Below, in pieces: positions 26,466 to 34,659 of a DNA stretch of 64,000 nucleotides (positions are counted from its first letter, which is position 1; each line of letters starts with the position of its first letter). This DNA is from Chitinophaga niabensis. Lineage in GTDB: Bacteria; Bacteroidota; Bacteroidia; Chitinophagales; Chitinophagaceae. The stretch is from positions 1,364,001 to 1,428,000 of the forward strand of contig NZ_FSRA01000001.1 of assembly GCF_900129465.1 (NCBI RefSeq), given 5' to 3'. The notes below the pieces were generated by a model that was given only the letters and a program-made list of their open reading frames with translations, was not told the origin of the DNA and did not search any database. Both the position numbers and the translations under genes were made by a program.

Positions 26466-26765
26466 ATGGAAAATAAGCCGCTGAAATCTGTAAAAAGGCT
26501 CCGGGTAATAGGCCTGCTGGAAGGTATTTCCTTCCTGGTATTGCTTTTCATAGCCATGCCCCTGAAATACTTTGCAGACGAACCCTGGTTAACCAGGCAG
26601 GTGGGGATGGCGCATGGCGTGTTATTTGTGCTATATGTGATCCTCGTCATAGAAGTGAAGCTGGCCATGGACTGGTCCATCAAAAAGATGCTGATAGCAC
26701 TGGGCGCCTCCGTGATCCCCTTCGGTACTTTTTATATTAACAATAAATTTATCTCCCGCAAGTAA
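26466..26765 (+). CDS. DUF3817 family small membrane protein
   Basis: This 99-residue inner-membrane protein has three hydrophobic segments (about 15-33, 47-67 and 75-92). Its opening LRVIGLLEGISFLVLLFIAM and the segment GMAHGVLFVLYV are characteristic of the DUF3817 family. The biochemical role of the family is unknown. It appears to be monocistronic, with its own -7 box four bases before the start codon. Confidence 0.88.
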   Translation: MENKPLKSVKRLRVIGLLEGISFLVLLFIAMPLKYFADEPWLTRQVGMAHGVLFVLYVILVIEVKLAMDWSIKKMLIALGASVIPFGTFYINNKFISRK

Positions 26766-26818
26766 CTTTCGGAATATCCGGACCGTTTAGCATATGTATC
26801 AACCCAAATACGATCCTT

Positions 26819-27379
26819 ATGCTAAGAACTGTTACACTCCTCCTGGCAGCAATTGCTTTCTGCGGTTGCGATTTCCGCCTTTTTGAATTACGTGCGCCCA
26901 AGGACCCTCCTGTTGGCATTGTGGATACTTATGTGCCCGTATATGCCACAGACGGCGCAGAAGAATTGAAGATCACCAACCTTGCGGCCCGGCCCACCGG
27001 AAAAGCCGGCAAGATCTTCGTGATGGGCAGCAGGTTGTACCAGGTAGAAGAAGATTCCGGCATTCACATCATTGATTATTCAGACAAAGCTAAACCAGTA
27101 AAAGTAGGTTTTCTAAATGTACCTGGCTGCAAAGAGGTAGCACTCAAAAACGGGAACGTTTACACCAATAACTTCGAGGATATGATCATACTGGACCTTA
27201 GTGCTTATCCTGGCATAAATGTAAAAAGCCGGATCCCGAATGTATTCCCCGAACTGAAGCATCCTCAATTGTTACAGCGTGATCCCGGCGTCCGCTATTT
27301 TGAATGCCCGGATTATACAAAGGGAACGATCGTGAGATGGGAAGTAAAAAAAGTTAATAACCCTAAATGCCGTTTCTGA
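26819..27379 (+). CDS. Lipoprotein with LVIVD-type repeat
   Basis: This 186-residue protein begins with a lipoprotein signal (LLLAAIAFCGCDF; Cys at 15 or 17). The segments GSRLYQVEEDSGIHIIDYSD and KNGNVYTNNFEDMIILDLS resemble LVIVD beta-propeller repeats. It is too short for a full propeller. Its TGA overlaps the ATG of the next LVIVD lipoprotein by one base (TGATG), so the two are translated together and may form one structure. Likely in the periplasm or on the outer membrane; function unknown. Confidence 0.75.
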   Translation: MLRTVTLLLAAIAFCGCDFRLFELRAPKDPPVGIVDTYVPVYATDGAEELKITNLAARPTGKAGKIFVMGSRLYQVEEDSGIHIIDYSDKAKPVKVGFLNVPGCKEVALKNGNVYTNNFEDMIILDLSAYPGINVKSRIPNVFPELKHPQLLQRDPGVRYFECPDYTKGTIVRWEVKKVNNPKCRF

Positions 27380-28119
27380 TGAAAAAATATTACTACCTGT
27401 TATTGCTGCTGATCACGTTTTCCTGTAGTAAAGAAGGTGCCAAAACTTCGGACTATGGTTCGGGAGGCGGCAAAGGAGGCTCCCTTGCAAGGTTTGCCAT
27501 TGCAGGCAATTATCTCTATGTAGTGAATCAAAGTACGCTGCAGGTGTTTGATATTGCAAACCCTGCGGCACCTGTTCGTAAAGGCATTACTAATTTGAAC
27601 TGGGATATTGAAACCATTTTTTCTTATGATAATAAGCTGTTCATTGGCTCAGGGTCCGCTATGTATATCTTTGATATAACAGATCCTGCCAAACCCAAAC
27701 AGGAGAGCCGTGTAAATCACTTCAGAAGCTGTGATCCCATAGTTACACAGGGCACTACCGCTTTCGTAACCCTGAGAGGAGGGAATGCCTGCGGAGGAAA
27801 CGTTAATGCATTAATGGCATACAATGTAAAGGATACTAAAAACCCGGTCCTTAAAGCGCAATTGCCACTAAATGGGCCTTATGGCCTGGGTGTGCAGGAT
27901 AGTGCGCTGTATGTTTGCGATGGTGCAAAAGGACTGGCGGTGTTCAATATCAAAAACCCTGAGCAACCCAAATTGCTGAAGTACCTGGAAGATGGGGAAA
28001 TTTATTATGATGTGATCCCGTACCAGGGTGTGCTGATTGCATATGTGAAGAGCGGTGTGCGTTTCTTTGATATCAGCAAACCACAGGAACCGGCGTCTTT
28101 ATCTGCGCTGATGAATTAG
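27379..28119 (+). CDS. LVIVD-repeat beta-propeller lipoprotein
   Basis: This 246-residue protein has a lipobox (LLLLITFSCSKEG) and about five repeats of the form nxLYVxxxxxLxVFDIxNPAxP (for example GNYLYVVNQSTLQVFDIANP and DSALYVCDGAKGLAVFNIKN). These are LVIVD repeats, which build a surface or periplasmic beta-propeller. The start at 27379 overlaps the previous stop, and a methionine four codons earlier is less likely. A strong bidirectional terminator follows. No substrate or partner is evident beyond the coupled upstream lipoprotein. Confidence 0.82.
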   Translation: MKKYYYLLLLLITFSCSKEGAKTSDYGSGGGKGGSLARFAIAGNYLYVVNQSTLQVFDIANPAAPVRKGITNLNWDIETIFSYDNKLFIGSGSAMYIFDITDPAKPKQESRVNHFRSCDPIVTQGTTAFVTLRGGNACGGNVNALMAYNVKDTKNPVLKAQLPLNGPYGLGVQDSALYVCDGAKGLAVFNIKNPEQPKLLKYLEDGEIYYDVIPYQGVLIAYVKSGVRFFDISKPQEPASLSALMN

Positions 28120-28127
28120 TTATGGTA

Positions 28128-28168
28128 TTAAGGCTGCCTCAGTAAGGCAGCCTTAATATTATTTTTTT
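28128..28168. terminator. Bidirectional terminator
   Basis: The stem ttaaggctgcc (28128-28138) pairs perfectly with ggcagccttaa (28146-28156) around a seven-base loop. A T run follows on the plus strand, and A/T-rich sequence lies on the other side. It separates the convergent LVIVD and KilA-N genes. Confidence 0.85.
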
Positions 28169-29037
28169 GCCTGCAACAATTCAGACATTTTCTTCTTATT
28201 CGGACTTTCAATGGTTGAAGGGGCCGCTAAATACTTTTGAAGGGAGGCCAATTGATCAATAGCAGCTTCCCTCATCATTTCGTACCGTTCTTTCTTACCG
28301 ACCCCCTGCCTGATCCAGACGGCATTAAGGTTTTCAAGATTTGAAAGAACAATGAGGCTATGAGTGTCTGCGCAATCTCTTATTGTTTTATGCCCGGATG
28401 CAATTTCCGGATATTGCTCTTTCCACTGTTTTGCAGTAAGGCCGAACAGGGCCAGGTTTACCAGGTCCGCTTCTTCAGCATAAATATATACATCACTTTT
28501 TTGTGGCGTGTCGCCCCATGGGATCAATTTTTCTTTGATAGCATCTGTTTGGATCCTGTAGTTGGTTGCTGCTAAGCTCCTTCTGAAGTTCCATTCAAGT
28601 TGATGCGTATTGCTTTCAATTTCCTTTAGTCTCTGAAATTCTTTAATCAGGTATAACTTGAATGCGGGGCTTATCCATGAGCCAAACTCAAAGGCAATAT
28701 CTTTATGAGCATATGTACCCCCATATCGGCCTGCTTTCGCGATTAATCCAATTGCGTTGGTCTTAGCTGCCCATTCTTTTACGCTGATCTTGAATGAATT
28801 AAGGCCGGCATGGCTTTTAATTACATCGAATTCGACGTAATTAAAATTTGGATTGTTAATACTTTCCCATATTCCAAGGAATTCTACTGTATTTCTATTC
28901 CTTAGCCAGTGTTCAACGAAAAAATTTCCCTTCTTAGCTTTGATCATATCTGTGATAGAAATGTAATCACTATTATTATGGTCAACAACAGCAATGGGAA
29001 TATTTTGTACATTAATTTCTCTTTTTTTAGCCATCAT
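28159..29037 (-). CDS. KilA-N domain protein
   Basis: This 292-residue protein has a KilA-N DNA-binding domain in the first 150 residues. The motif order is YISITDMIKAKK, then HWLRNRNTVEFLGIWE, then GRYGGTYAHKDIAFEFGSWI and SPAFKLYLIKEFQRLKE. The second half is charged and helical, with no domain I recognise. KilA-N domains are found in phage antirepressors and large DNA viruses, but also as solitary chromosomal genes in Bacteroidota. No other phage gene lies nearby. The coding sequence is visibly more AT-rich than its neighbours, which hints at transfer. Confidence 0.88.
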   Translation of the reverse strand: MMAKKREINVQNIPIAVVDHNNSDYISITDMIKAKKGNFFVEHWLRNRNTVEFLGIWESINNPNFNYVEFDVIKSHAGLNSFKISVKEWAAKTNAIGLIAKAGRYGGTYAHKDIAFEFGSWISPAFKLYLIKEFQRLKEIESNTHQLEWNFRRSLAATNYRIQTDAIKEKLIPWGDTPQKSDVYIYAEEADLVNLALFGLTAKQWKEQYPEIASGHKTIRDCADTHSLIVLSNLENLNAVWIRQGVGKKERYEMMREAAIDQLASLQKYLAAPSTIESPNKKKMSELLQAKK

Positions 29038-29169
29038 CCTTTAATTAATAGTTATAAATACCAGATCATGAGATATAGCTATAGCTGAAGGCTTGGGTAT
29101 AACAATTAACTTTTCACTGTGTCAGGTTAACCTTGAAATTGCAGATACATAAAATTAGCATAATCATTT

Positions 29170-29228
29170 GGGTAAAAAAAAATATATGGAGGTAGCGGCT
29201 GCTCAACAGTGTTGAACAGCCGGCTACC
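29170..29228 (-). terminator. Intrinsic terminator after the first DinB gene
   Basis: The long inverted repeat 29191-29208 / 29210-29228 (ggtagcggctgctcaaca with ttgaacagccggctacc, one bulge) is followed on the minus strand by a run of T. The rest of the 207-base gap to the KilA-N gene shows no feature. Confidence 0.75.
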
Positions 29229-29244
29229 TAAAATTTATTTCTCT

Positions 29245-29736
29245 CTACATTCCATCTGCACTAGGCCCGTAACTGCCCGGGATAGGCACATCCAGCAAAC
29301 GAAGGAAAACACCCAGCTGCGCACGGTGATGCACGATCTGGCTGAAGCTCATACGGATGGCTTCTTCTTTGCTTAGTTGTGCATAAATATTATCCCCTGC
29401 ACGCATGGTCCATGTTTCTGGTAAGATGCGCTCATTCGCGGCGGCCAGGTGTGCTTTACTGTCTGCCAGGGTTGTTTCAAAGTACTGCAACAGTTCTTCC
29501 TTGTTATTGATCTGCACCGGTTGGTAGGGTTGCACATTAAAATCCAGTTCATCCGTGGTTACCGCCAGGGAGGCAAAAGTGGGCATTTCCGCAATATGCG
29601 TGGCCAGCTGGCGAACGGTCATGCTTTTGGGATGTGGCTGCCAGTCGAATTTATCTTCCGGTACAATAGACAGCATTTTGCGGGTAGTAATGGATTCCTT
29701 TTCCATTTCTTTAAGGAAGCTTGAAATGATTGACAT
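29245..29736 (-). CDS. DinB-family protein
   Basis: This 163-residue four-helix protein of the DinB/YfiT-like superfamily has three histidine positions typical of its metal site: DWQPHPKSMTVRQLATHIAE (two) and QIVHHRAQLGVFLR. Members are putative metal-dependent transferases or thiol-transferases, and the specific substrate is unknown. I chose the ATG at 29736; twelve more codons upstream are open but not domain-like. It is transcribed alone. Confidence 0.85.
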   Translation of the reverse strand: MSIISSFLKEMEKESITTRKMLSIVPEDKFDWQPHPKSMTVRQLATHIAEMPTFASLAVTTDELDFNVQPYQPVQINNKEELLQYFETTLADSKAHLAAANERILPETWTMRAGDNIYAQLSKEEAIRMSFSQIVHHRAQLGVFLRLLDVPIPGSYGPSADGM

Positions 29737-29837
29737 ATAATTGCGTTTTTGTTTGTGGTACAAAGGAACCACGGGGGTATGACAACCCTATGTCAGCAGT
29801 ATTCCGTACTTTTATAAAATAACCGAAACATGCGTAT

Positions 29838-30290
29838 ATGAGAACTGCTATAGCCTTTGTAATCCTGCTCTCTGCCTGCAACCAGGCCGGTACCGGTAGT
29901 AAAAATGATTCCTCCGCCACAGAAAACACCACGCCGCAGGGTGCCGTTGCTTCCTGTTATAATAAGATCAACGGCCGGGATACTGTTAAATTATCCCTGG
30001 TAGTGGATGAAGACAAGGTGAACGGCACGCTGGAATACAACATTTATGAAAAGGACAAGAATACAGGGGTGATAACTGGTACTATGGAGGATAATATCCT
30101 CAGGGCTACTTATGAGTTCCAGAGTGAAGGAGTGAAAAGCACCCGGAATGTAGTGTTCAAGATCATGGGGGACCAGGCATATGAGGCACAGGCAGACAGC
30201 CTTACGTCCGATGGCCTGCCCGTTTTCAACGGAGATGCTACCCTGTTGAAGTTTGAACCATCACCGTTTAAGAAAATCCCTTGTGAATAA
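29838..30290 (+). CDS. Hypothetical lipoprotein, 150 residues
   Basis: A short signal peptide ends in a lipobox (IAFVILLSACNQ, Cys14). A Ser/Thr/Asn-rich linker follows, then a small beta-rich domain (VKLSLVVDEDKVNGTLEYNI, DNILRATYEFQSEGVKSTRN). I do not recognise the domain. It ends three bases before the AraC-type gene, so the two are co-transcribed. Confidence 0.72.
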   Translation: MRTAIAFVILLSACNQAGTGSKNDSSATENTTPQGAVASCYNKINGRDTVKLSLVVDEDKVNGTLEYNIYEKDKNTGVITGTMEDNILRATYEFQSEGVKSTRNVVFKIMGDQAYEAQADSLTSDGLPVFNGDATLLKFEPSPFKKIPCE

Positions 30291-30293
30291 GCA

Positions 30294-31151
30294 ATGGATG
30301 CAGATATCCATACGCTTTATACTTCTGACTACTACCGGATCATGGATTTCCGGTGCAGGTGTACAGATTGCCGCACTTCCAAACCGGAACAGAGCGACCG
30401 GTTCTGTATCAGTTTTGTAAGGAAAGGGAATTTCCTTTTCAACGTTTTCCGGAATTCGCTGGATTCCTATAGCGGCTGCATCCTGATCACCAAACCGGAA
30501 TATGAACGCACGGTTACCCATACACATGCTGTTCCGGACGAATGCACCATCTTCGAAATATCTCCTGAGCTGTTAAGGCAGCTGAAAGAACAGTATGCCC
30601 ATACCAAATTCTTTAGTGATCCTGACCTTCATTCCACGCTGATCCGCACCAATCCTGAAACGGAGTTCCTGCATTTCTATATCACCCAGCTGGTGCTTAC
30701 CCGTACAGGCAGTAAACTGCATATCGACCAGCTGATCTTTGATATGATCCGGAAAGTGCTGAACAGCATTACGGACTATGAACCGGATGAACGTATTCAT
30801 GCTAAACTGAAAAAGAACCATCTCACTACCATAGAACGTGCAAAGGAATACCTTACACAGCATTTCATGGAGGATATTTCGCTGAAAGAAATAGCGGAAT
30901 ATAGTTATGTAAGTCCTTTCCATTTTTCCCGGATCTTCAAAACCTTTACCAGTTATTCTCCCTACCAGTTCCTGCAGGATATCCGCCTGCAGCATGCCGC
31001 CCTTTTACTTGAAAATACGCCTGCACCTTTATCCGATGTAGCTTATACCTCAGGATTTATGAGCATGGAGTATTTCAATGCAGCGTTCCGCAAGAAATTT
31101 GAACTGCCGCCGGCCAAATACCGCCACGAGAAAATGAGCAGGATATCTTAA
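30294..31151 (+). CDS. AraC-family transcriptional regulator
   Basis: This 285-residue regulator has a C-terminal double helix-turn-helix at about 185-280 (ISLKEIAEYSYVSPFHFSRI, then PLSDVAYTSGFMSMEYFNAA). The N-terminal sensor has a cluster of cysteines at its start (FRCRCTDCRTSKPEQSDRFC), which is unusual for the family and might bind a metal or respond to redox state. It starts three bases after the lipoprotein stop. A DinB gene with its own promoter follows. Confidence 0.88.
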   Translation: MDADIHTLYTSDYYRIMDFRCRCTDCRTSKPEQSDRFCISFVRKGNFLFNVFRNSLDSYSGCILITKPEYERTVTHTHAVPDECTIFEISPELLRQLKEQYAHTKFFSDPDLHSTLIRTNPETEFLHFYITQLVLTRTGSKLHIDQLIFDMIRKVLNSITDYEPDERIHAKLKKNHLTTIERAKEYLTQHFMEDISLKEIAEYSYVSPFHFSRIFKTFTSYSPYQFLQDIRLQHAALLLENTPAPLSDVAYTSGFMSMEYFNAAFRKKFELPPAKYRHEKMSRIS

Positions 31152-31172
31152 TCCTTTCTTTTACCTGCGTGG

Positions 31173-31180
31173 TAGTTTTG
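31173..31180 (+). promoter_or_regulatory. -7 box directly upstream of the second DinB gene
   Basis: TAGTTTTG matches TAnnTTTG and ends four bases before the ATG at 31185, again predicting an almost leaderless transcript. Confidence 0.5.
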
Positions 31181-31184
31181 GAAC

Positions 31185-31583
31185 ATGAAAGCACAACTAT
31201 TAAAACACCTGGAAAGCTCCCGGGCCTATACTTTAGGTGTGGCGGAGCTAATGCCTGAAGAGGCTTACGATCTGAAACCCGTTGAGGGCATATGGAGCTT
31301 TGGCGAACAACTGAACCATATTGCTTACGGTATTCACTGGTGGTCTGAAATGTTCATCCGTGGTGAGGAAACGGAATGGACTCCTCCGAAACCTGTAAAA
31401 GGAAAGAAAAAGATCATGGCAACGCTGGAAAAGGCGTACGAAGCATTAAAGAAAACTTATGAGGAAAGTAATGGCAAAGAAGGCGGCTTTAATGCTACGC
31501 TGGACCATATTACGCATCATCGCGGGCAATTGATCGTGTACCTGCGTACAAAAGGTATCCAGCCTCCGGAGTATGTTTATTAA
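31185..31583 (+). CDS. DinB-family protein, short form
   Basis: This 132-residue DinB-like four-helix protein has a histidine in SFGEQLNHIAYGIHWW and a histidine pair in ATLDHITHHRGQLIVYLR, matching the usual metal-binding triad. It is shorter than the DinB protein at 29245-29736 and not an obvious close copy. Biochemical role unknown. Confidence 0.86.
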   Translation: MKAQLLKHLESSRAYTLGVAELMPEEAYDLKPVEGIWSFGEQLNHIAYGIHWWSEMFIRGEETEWTPPKPVKGKKKIMATLEKAYEALKKTYEESNGKEGGFNATLDHITHHRGQLIVYLRTKGIQPPEYVY

Positions 31584-31623
31584 ACCAGGATGTGCCTGCG
31601 GTTATAAGGTACTCAGCCGCCAT

Positions 31624-32661
31624 TTAAACCAGGCAGTTCTCATGGTAATTCACCAGCTGGATGGGTGTTCTCTCCATCTCAAAACCATCGTAGGTGCGGA
31701 GCACTTCATCCAGTACTGCTTCTATCTCCGGCACGGTATTAAGCGTTACCAGGCGGGTACGGAATTCTTTGATATTGGGTAAACCTTTCAGGTAGTTAAG
31801 GTAGTGACGGCGCATGGCATACACGCCGGCTCCATCCCCTTTCCACTGCAGGGATTTGCATAAATGCTGTTTGCAGACCTCCACGCGTTCTGCTACGGTA
31901 GGTGGCGCCATTTCTTCCCCGGTGTTGAGGTAATGCCTGATCTCCCGGAAGATCCAGGGGTAACCGATGGCGGCACGCCCTATCATAATACCATCCACGC
32001 CGTAACGGTCCTTATATTCCAGCGCTTTCTGCGGACTGTCTATATCCCCGTTCCCGAAAATGGGGATGTGGATCCGCGGGTTATTTTTCACTTTGGCAAT
32101 AAGGCTCCAGTCTGCCTCGCCTTTATACATCTGGCAGCGGGTACGGCCATGGATGGTAAGGGCTTTGATCCCCGCATCCTGCAGCCTTTCTGCCACTTCT
32201 TCAATGTTTTTAGTATTGTCGTCCCACCCCAGCCTTGTTTTAACGGTTACCGGCAGGGTAGTGGAGCGCACGCATCTTTCTGTGAGCCGTACCATCAGGT
32301 CAATATCCTTCAGTACACCGGAACCTGCACCCTGGGCTACGATGCCTTTTACGGGGCAGCCAAAATTGATGTCCAGCAGTTCGGGGTTGGTTACATCCAC
32401 GATCTTCGCTGCCATGGCCAGCCTTTCTTCATCTCCGCCAAACAGCTGTATACCTACCGGCCTTTCTTCGTCAAAGATCTCCAGTTTGCGGCGGCATTTG
32501 ATGGCATCGCGTATCAGCCCCTCGCTGGAAATGAACTCGGTGAACATGAGGTCTGCCCCGTTGTGCTTGCAGACCACACGGAAAGGAGGATCGCTGACAT
32601 CCTCCATAGGCGCCAGCAATAACGGAAAATCCGGAAGGGTGATATGATCGATCTTTACCAT
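31624..32661 (-). CDS. dusB: tRNA-dihydrouridine synthase (DusB type)
   Basis: This flavoenzyme of about 345 residues reduces uridine to dihydrouridine in tRNA. The FMN-barrel opening PLLLAPMEDVSDPPFR, the catalytic cysteine in NFGCPVKGIVAQGAGSG, the VKTRLGWDD segment and the GNGDI and IGRAAIGYPWIFRE phosphate-binding segments are all present. The C-terminal helical domain is complete. The start at 32661 lies nine bases after a TAnnTTTG box on the minus strand. It is the clearest housekeeping gene in the window. Confidence 0.94.
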   Translation of the reverse strand: MVKIDHITLPDFPLLLAPMEDVSDPPFRVVCKHNGADLMFTEFISSEGLIRDAIKCRRKLEIFDEERPVGIQLFGGDEERLAMAAKIVDVTNPELLDINFGCPVKGIVAQGAGSGVLKDIDLMVRLTERCVRSTTLPVTVKTRLGWDDNTKNIEEVAERLQDAGIKALTIHGRTRCQMYKGEADWSLIAKVKNNPRIHIPIFGNGDIDSPQKALEYKDRYGVDGIMIGRAAIGYPWIFREIRHYLNTGEEMAPPTVAERVEVCKQHLCKSLQWKGDGAGVYAMRRHYLNYLKGLPNIKEFRTRLVTLNTVPEIEAVLDEVLRTYDGFEMERTPIQLVNYHENCLV

Positions 32662-32670
32662 TTGCGGGCA

Positions 32671-32678
32671 CAAAAGTA
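32671..32678 (-). promoter_or_regulatory. -7 box for dusB
   Basis: Reading leftward the sequence is TACTTTTG, matching TAnnTTTG, nine bases before the dusB start codon at 32661. Confidence 0.5.
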
Positions 32679-32683
32679 CGAAA

Positions 32684-32724
32684 AAAAACAGGGCCGTATG
32701 CTTTTGCTACGGCCCTGTTTTTAT
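32684..32724. terminator. Intrinsic terminator between the M23 gene and dusB
   Basis: The stem aacagggccgta (32687-32698) pairs with tacggccctgtt (32708-32719). T runs lie on both strands, so it can act in either direction. It lies downstream of the leftward M23 gene. Confidence 0.85.
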
Positions 32725-32747
32725 TAGTAGGTGATATCAGGAAAGCT

Positions 32748-34517
32748 TTATTTGCCCCAGATGGCGCTGAAGCGCCCATTATCATCGTAGTTCTGTACTT
32801 TGATCAGGCGCAGGCCTTCTGAGCTGGCCTGGTTGAACTTAGTCTGGTAAGAAGCGGAGGTCATACCATAGTATGCGGCGTAATTGTTCTTTTTAGGACG
32901 CCATACACCACCCACAGTATTGCCATTTACATTGATGCTTTTCAGTTCCCAGTTTTTGTACAGTTCATCGAACTTTTTGTCGAAGTCTGTGCCGGACATG
33001 CCATAATAGAGGTAGAAGCCGTTGTCGTTTGGCTTGTTCACAAAAACAGCCGCATGATAACGTTTACCACCTACGGTATAATCCACATGTTCCTGTACAT
33101 GCCATTTCTTGGTTTCTACATAGTTCTTCCAGGTAGCTCCGAACAATGCATCATCCTGGTTATGTACAGATGCGGCAGACTGGCCGGCGGGTTTCTTTTC
33201 CCAGATGGCAGAGAAACGGGGATTGCCGCTGCCGTCTTTGGTAACAGAGATCTGGCGGGGTCGGTAACCTTGTGCGTCGTAAGTGTTAAAGTAAGTTTGG
33301 TAGGTAGTGCCGGTCATATAGAAACGTGCATACCATGATCCGGGAATACCCCATTGGAAAGAACCTGCAGCATACAGGGTGCTGCCGCTCTTATCCACAC
33401 TCACGGTTTGAAGTGCCATGCCCATGCCGGTATAATAGCCCCAGTATTTATTCACGAGGTCCAGCGGAACATTGTGGAAGCTGGGATAGAAGGGTGCAAA
33501 TAAACGTGCATAAGGGGTAGTGGCATCCAGGTCATAACAATCCACGCCTCCGTGGTTGTAAGAACCATAAGGGTCTACCAGTACCCATTCTCCGCTGTGC
33601 CCTGCGCGGGTATCCAACACACGTACTTCAAAATGCAGGTGTACGTTGTAGGAGCGGGTGTTAGCATCTTTAAGTGTGCCATCATCTTTCAGGATCACGC
33701 CAATACCTCCGGAGCCGGTGTTTCCTGCATAAGCGAGGAATTGTCCCGCGCTTACATTATCACCTTCTTTTACCGCGATCTTTTGGGTATTGGTACCCCA
33801 GCACAAATTGCTGTTGGTACCATTGGTGGCAAATGTTTTGTATTTGCCGGAAGTACCTTTGGCTTTGGCCCTGTCGTTATCATGGCCATTGCGCAAATGA
33901 AGATGTGTGCTGCGGTATTTATAACCGTCTGGTGCGGTATGTTCAATGGTAATATAGTTACCACCACCGTTAGACCATTTTACATCAATCACTTTTCCCG
34001 GTGCAATGGCGTATACGCCAAAGGTGGGATCTTCATTTTCCGCTACAGATGTTTTGCCATAATCAATGGCACGATGGGCATCTTTCTTGCCATCGCCATC
34101 GTTGTCCCAGCTGTAGTAAAAGCCCTGCCAGAGGCCGGTAGTGCTGTTCTTGAAAGGCAGGTACAGTGGCATGTGCGCTTTCACGGAACTGTAAACAGGT
34201 TCCAGCGCAGCTTCTACTACCGGTTGTGCACAAACACCCGCACGTTCCATTTTAGCAATGCCCGGTGCATCTGCTTCAATAAAGATCAGTTGTGTGATGG
34301 GCTTGATACTACGTGTAGCCGTGAACGATTTAAGCGGGCCTACTTTCATCCGGGCTGGATTTTCATCTCCATCCGGACCTTCGGGAGGAGCTACTGCAGG
34401 CCTTTTCACTTTCTGGTAAAGAATTTCGGAAGCATTTTCTTCTTCCTGGGGAATCTGCTGTGCATCAGCATGTAAACAAACAAGAAGGGTCGCCATGGCG
34501 AGGAATACGCATTTCAT
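32748..34517 (-). CDS. M23 metallopeptidase with C-terminal bacterial tandem repeat domain
   Basis: This secreted protein of about 589 residues has a signal peptide (MKCVFLAMATLLVCLHADAQ). It carries an M23/LytM endopeptidase domain with zinc ligands in DAHRAIDYG and the HLHF motif (NVHLHFEVRV). At least three C-terminal repeats of about 50 residues carry a pattern around YYARFYMTG..YQTYFN..G and RFSAIWEK, and match the bacterial tandem repeat (BTRD1, polyglycine hydrolase-like) type. M23 enzymes cut peptidoglycan cross-links or glycine-rich peptides. The start at 34517 fits the signal peptide. Confidence 0.86.
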   Translation of the reverse strand: MKCVFLAMATLLVCLHADAQQIPQEEENASEILYQKVKRPAVAPPEGPDGDENPARMKVGPLKSFTATRSIKPITQLIFIEADAPGIAKMERAGVCAQPVVEAALEPVYSSVKAHMPLYLPFKNSTTGLWQGFYYSWDNDGDGKKDAHRAIDYGKTSVAENEDPTFGVYAIAPGKVIDVKWSNGGGNYITIEHTAPDGYKYRSTHLHLRNGHDNDRAKAKGTSGKYKTFATNGTNSNLCWGTNTQKIAVKEGDNVSAGQFLAYAGNTGSGGIGVILKDDGTLKDANTRSYNVHLHFEVRVLDTRAGHSGEWVLVDPYGSYNHGGVDCYDLDATTPYARLFAPFYPSFHNVPLDLVNKYWGYYTGMGMALQTVSVDKSGSTLYAAGSFQWGIPGSWYARFYMTGTTYQTYFNTYDAQGYRPRQISVTKDGSGNPRFSAIWEKKPAGQSAASVHNQDDALFGATWKNYVETKKWHVQEHVDYTVGGKRYHAAVFVNKPNDNGFYLYYGMSGTDFDKKFDELYKNWELKSINVNGNTVGGVWRPKKNNYAAYYGMTSASYQTKFNQASSEGLRLIKVQNYDDNGRFSAIWGK

Positions 34518-34659
34518 AATCAGTAATTTGGTGTTAACATTAAAATCGGTTGGCAAGCTACCCAGAATAGGAGCGGGGAAAAAACGGGACTTCGTATATG
34601 GTATGATTTAACCGATAGCTGGTTGATTTGATCGGTTAACGGGTTAGTTGTTATAACAC

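Noticed and set aside
28159..29037. Prophage or phage remnant around the KilA-N gene
   Set aside because: No integrase, structural, lysis or replication gene is visible on either side, and both flanks are ordinary chromosomal genes.
31864..32622. 252-codon open frame opposite dusB
   Set aside because: The minus strand has complete Dus motifs; the plus frame shows no domain.
33552..34475. 307-codon open frame opposite the M23 peptidase
   Set aside because: Composition is cysteine- and aromatic-rich as expected for a shadow frame. The opposite strand has a signal peptide and zinc motifs.
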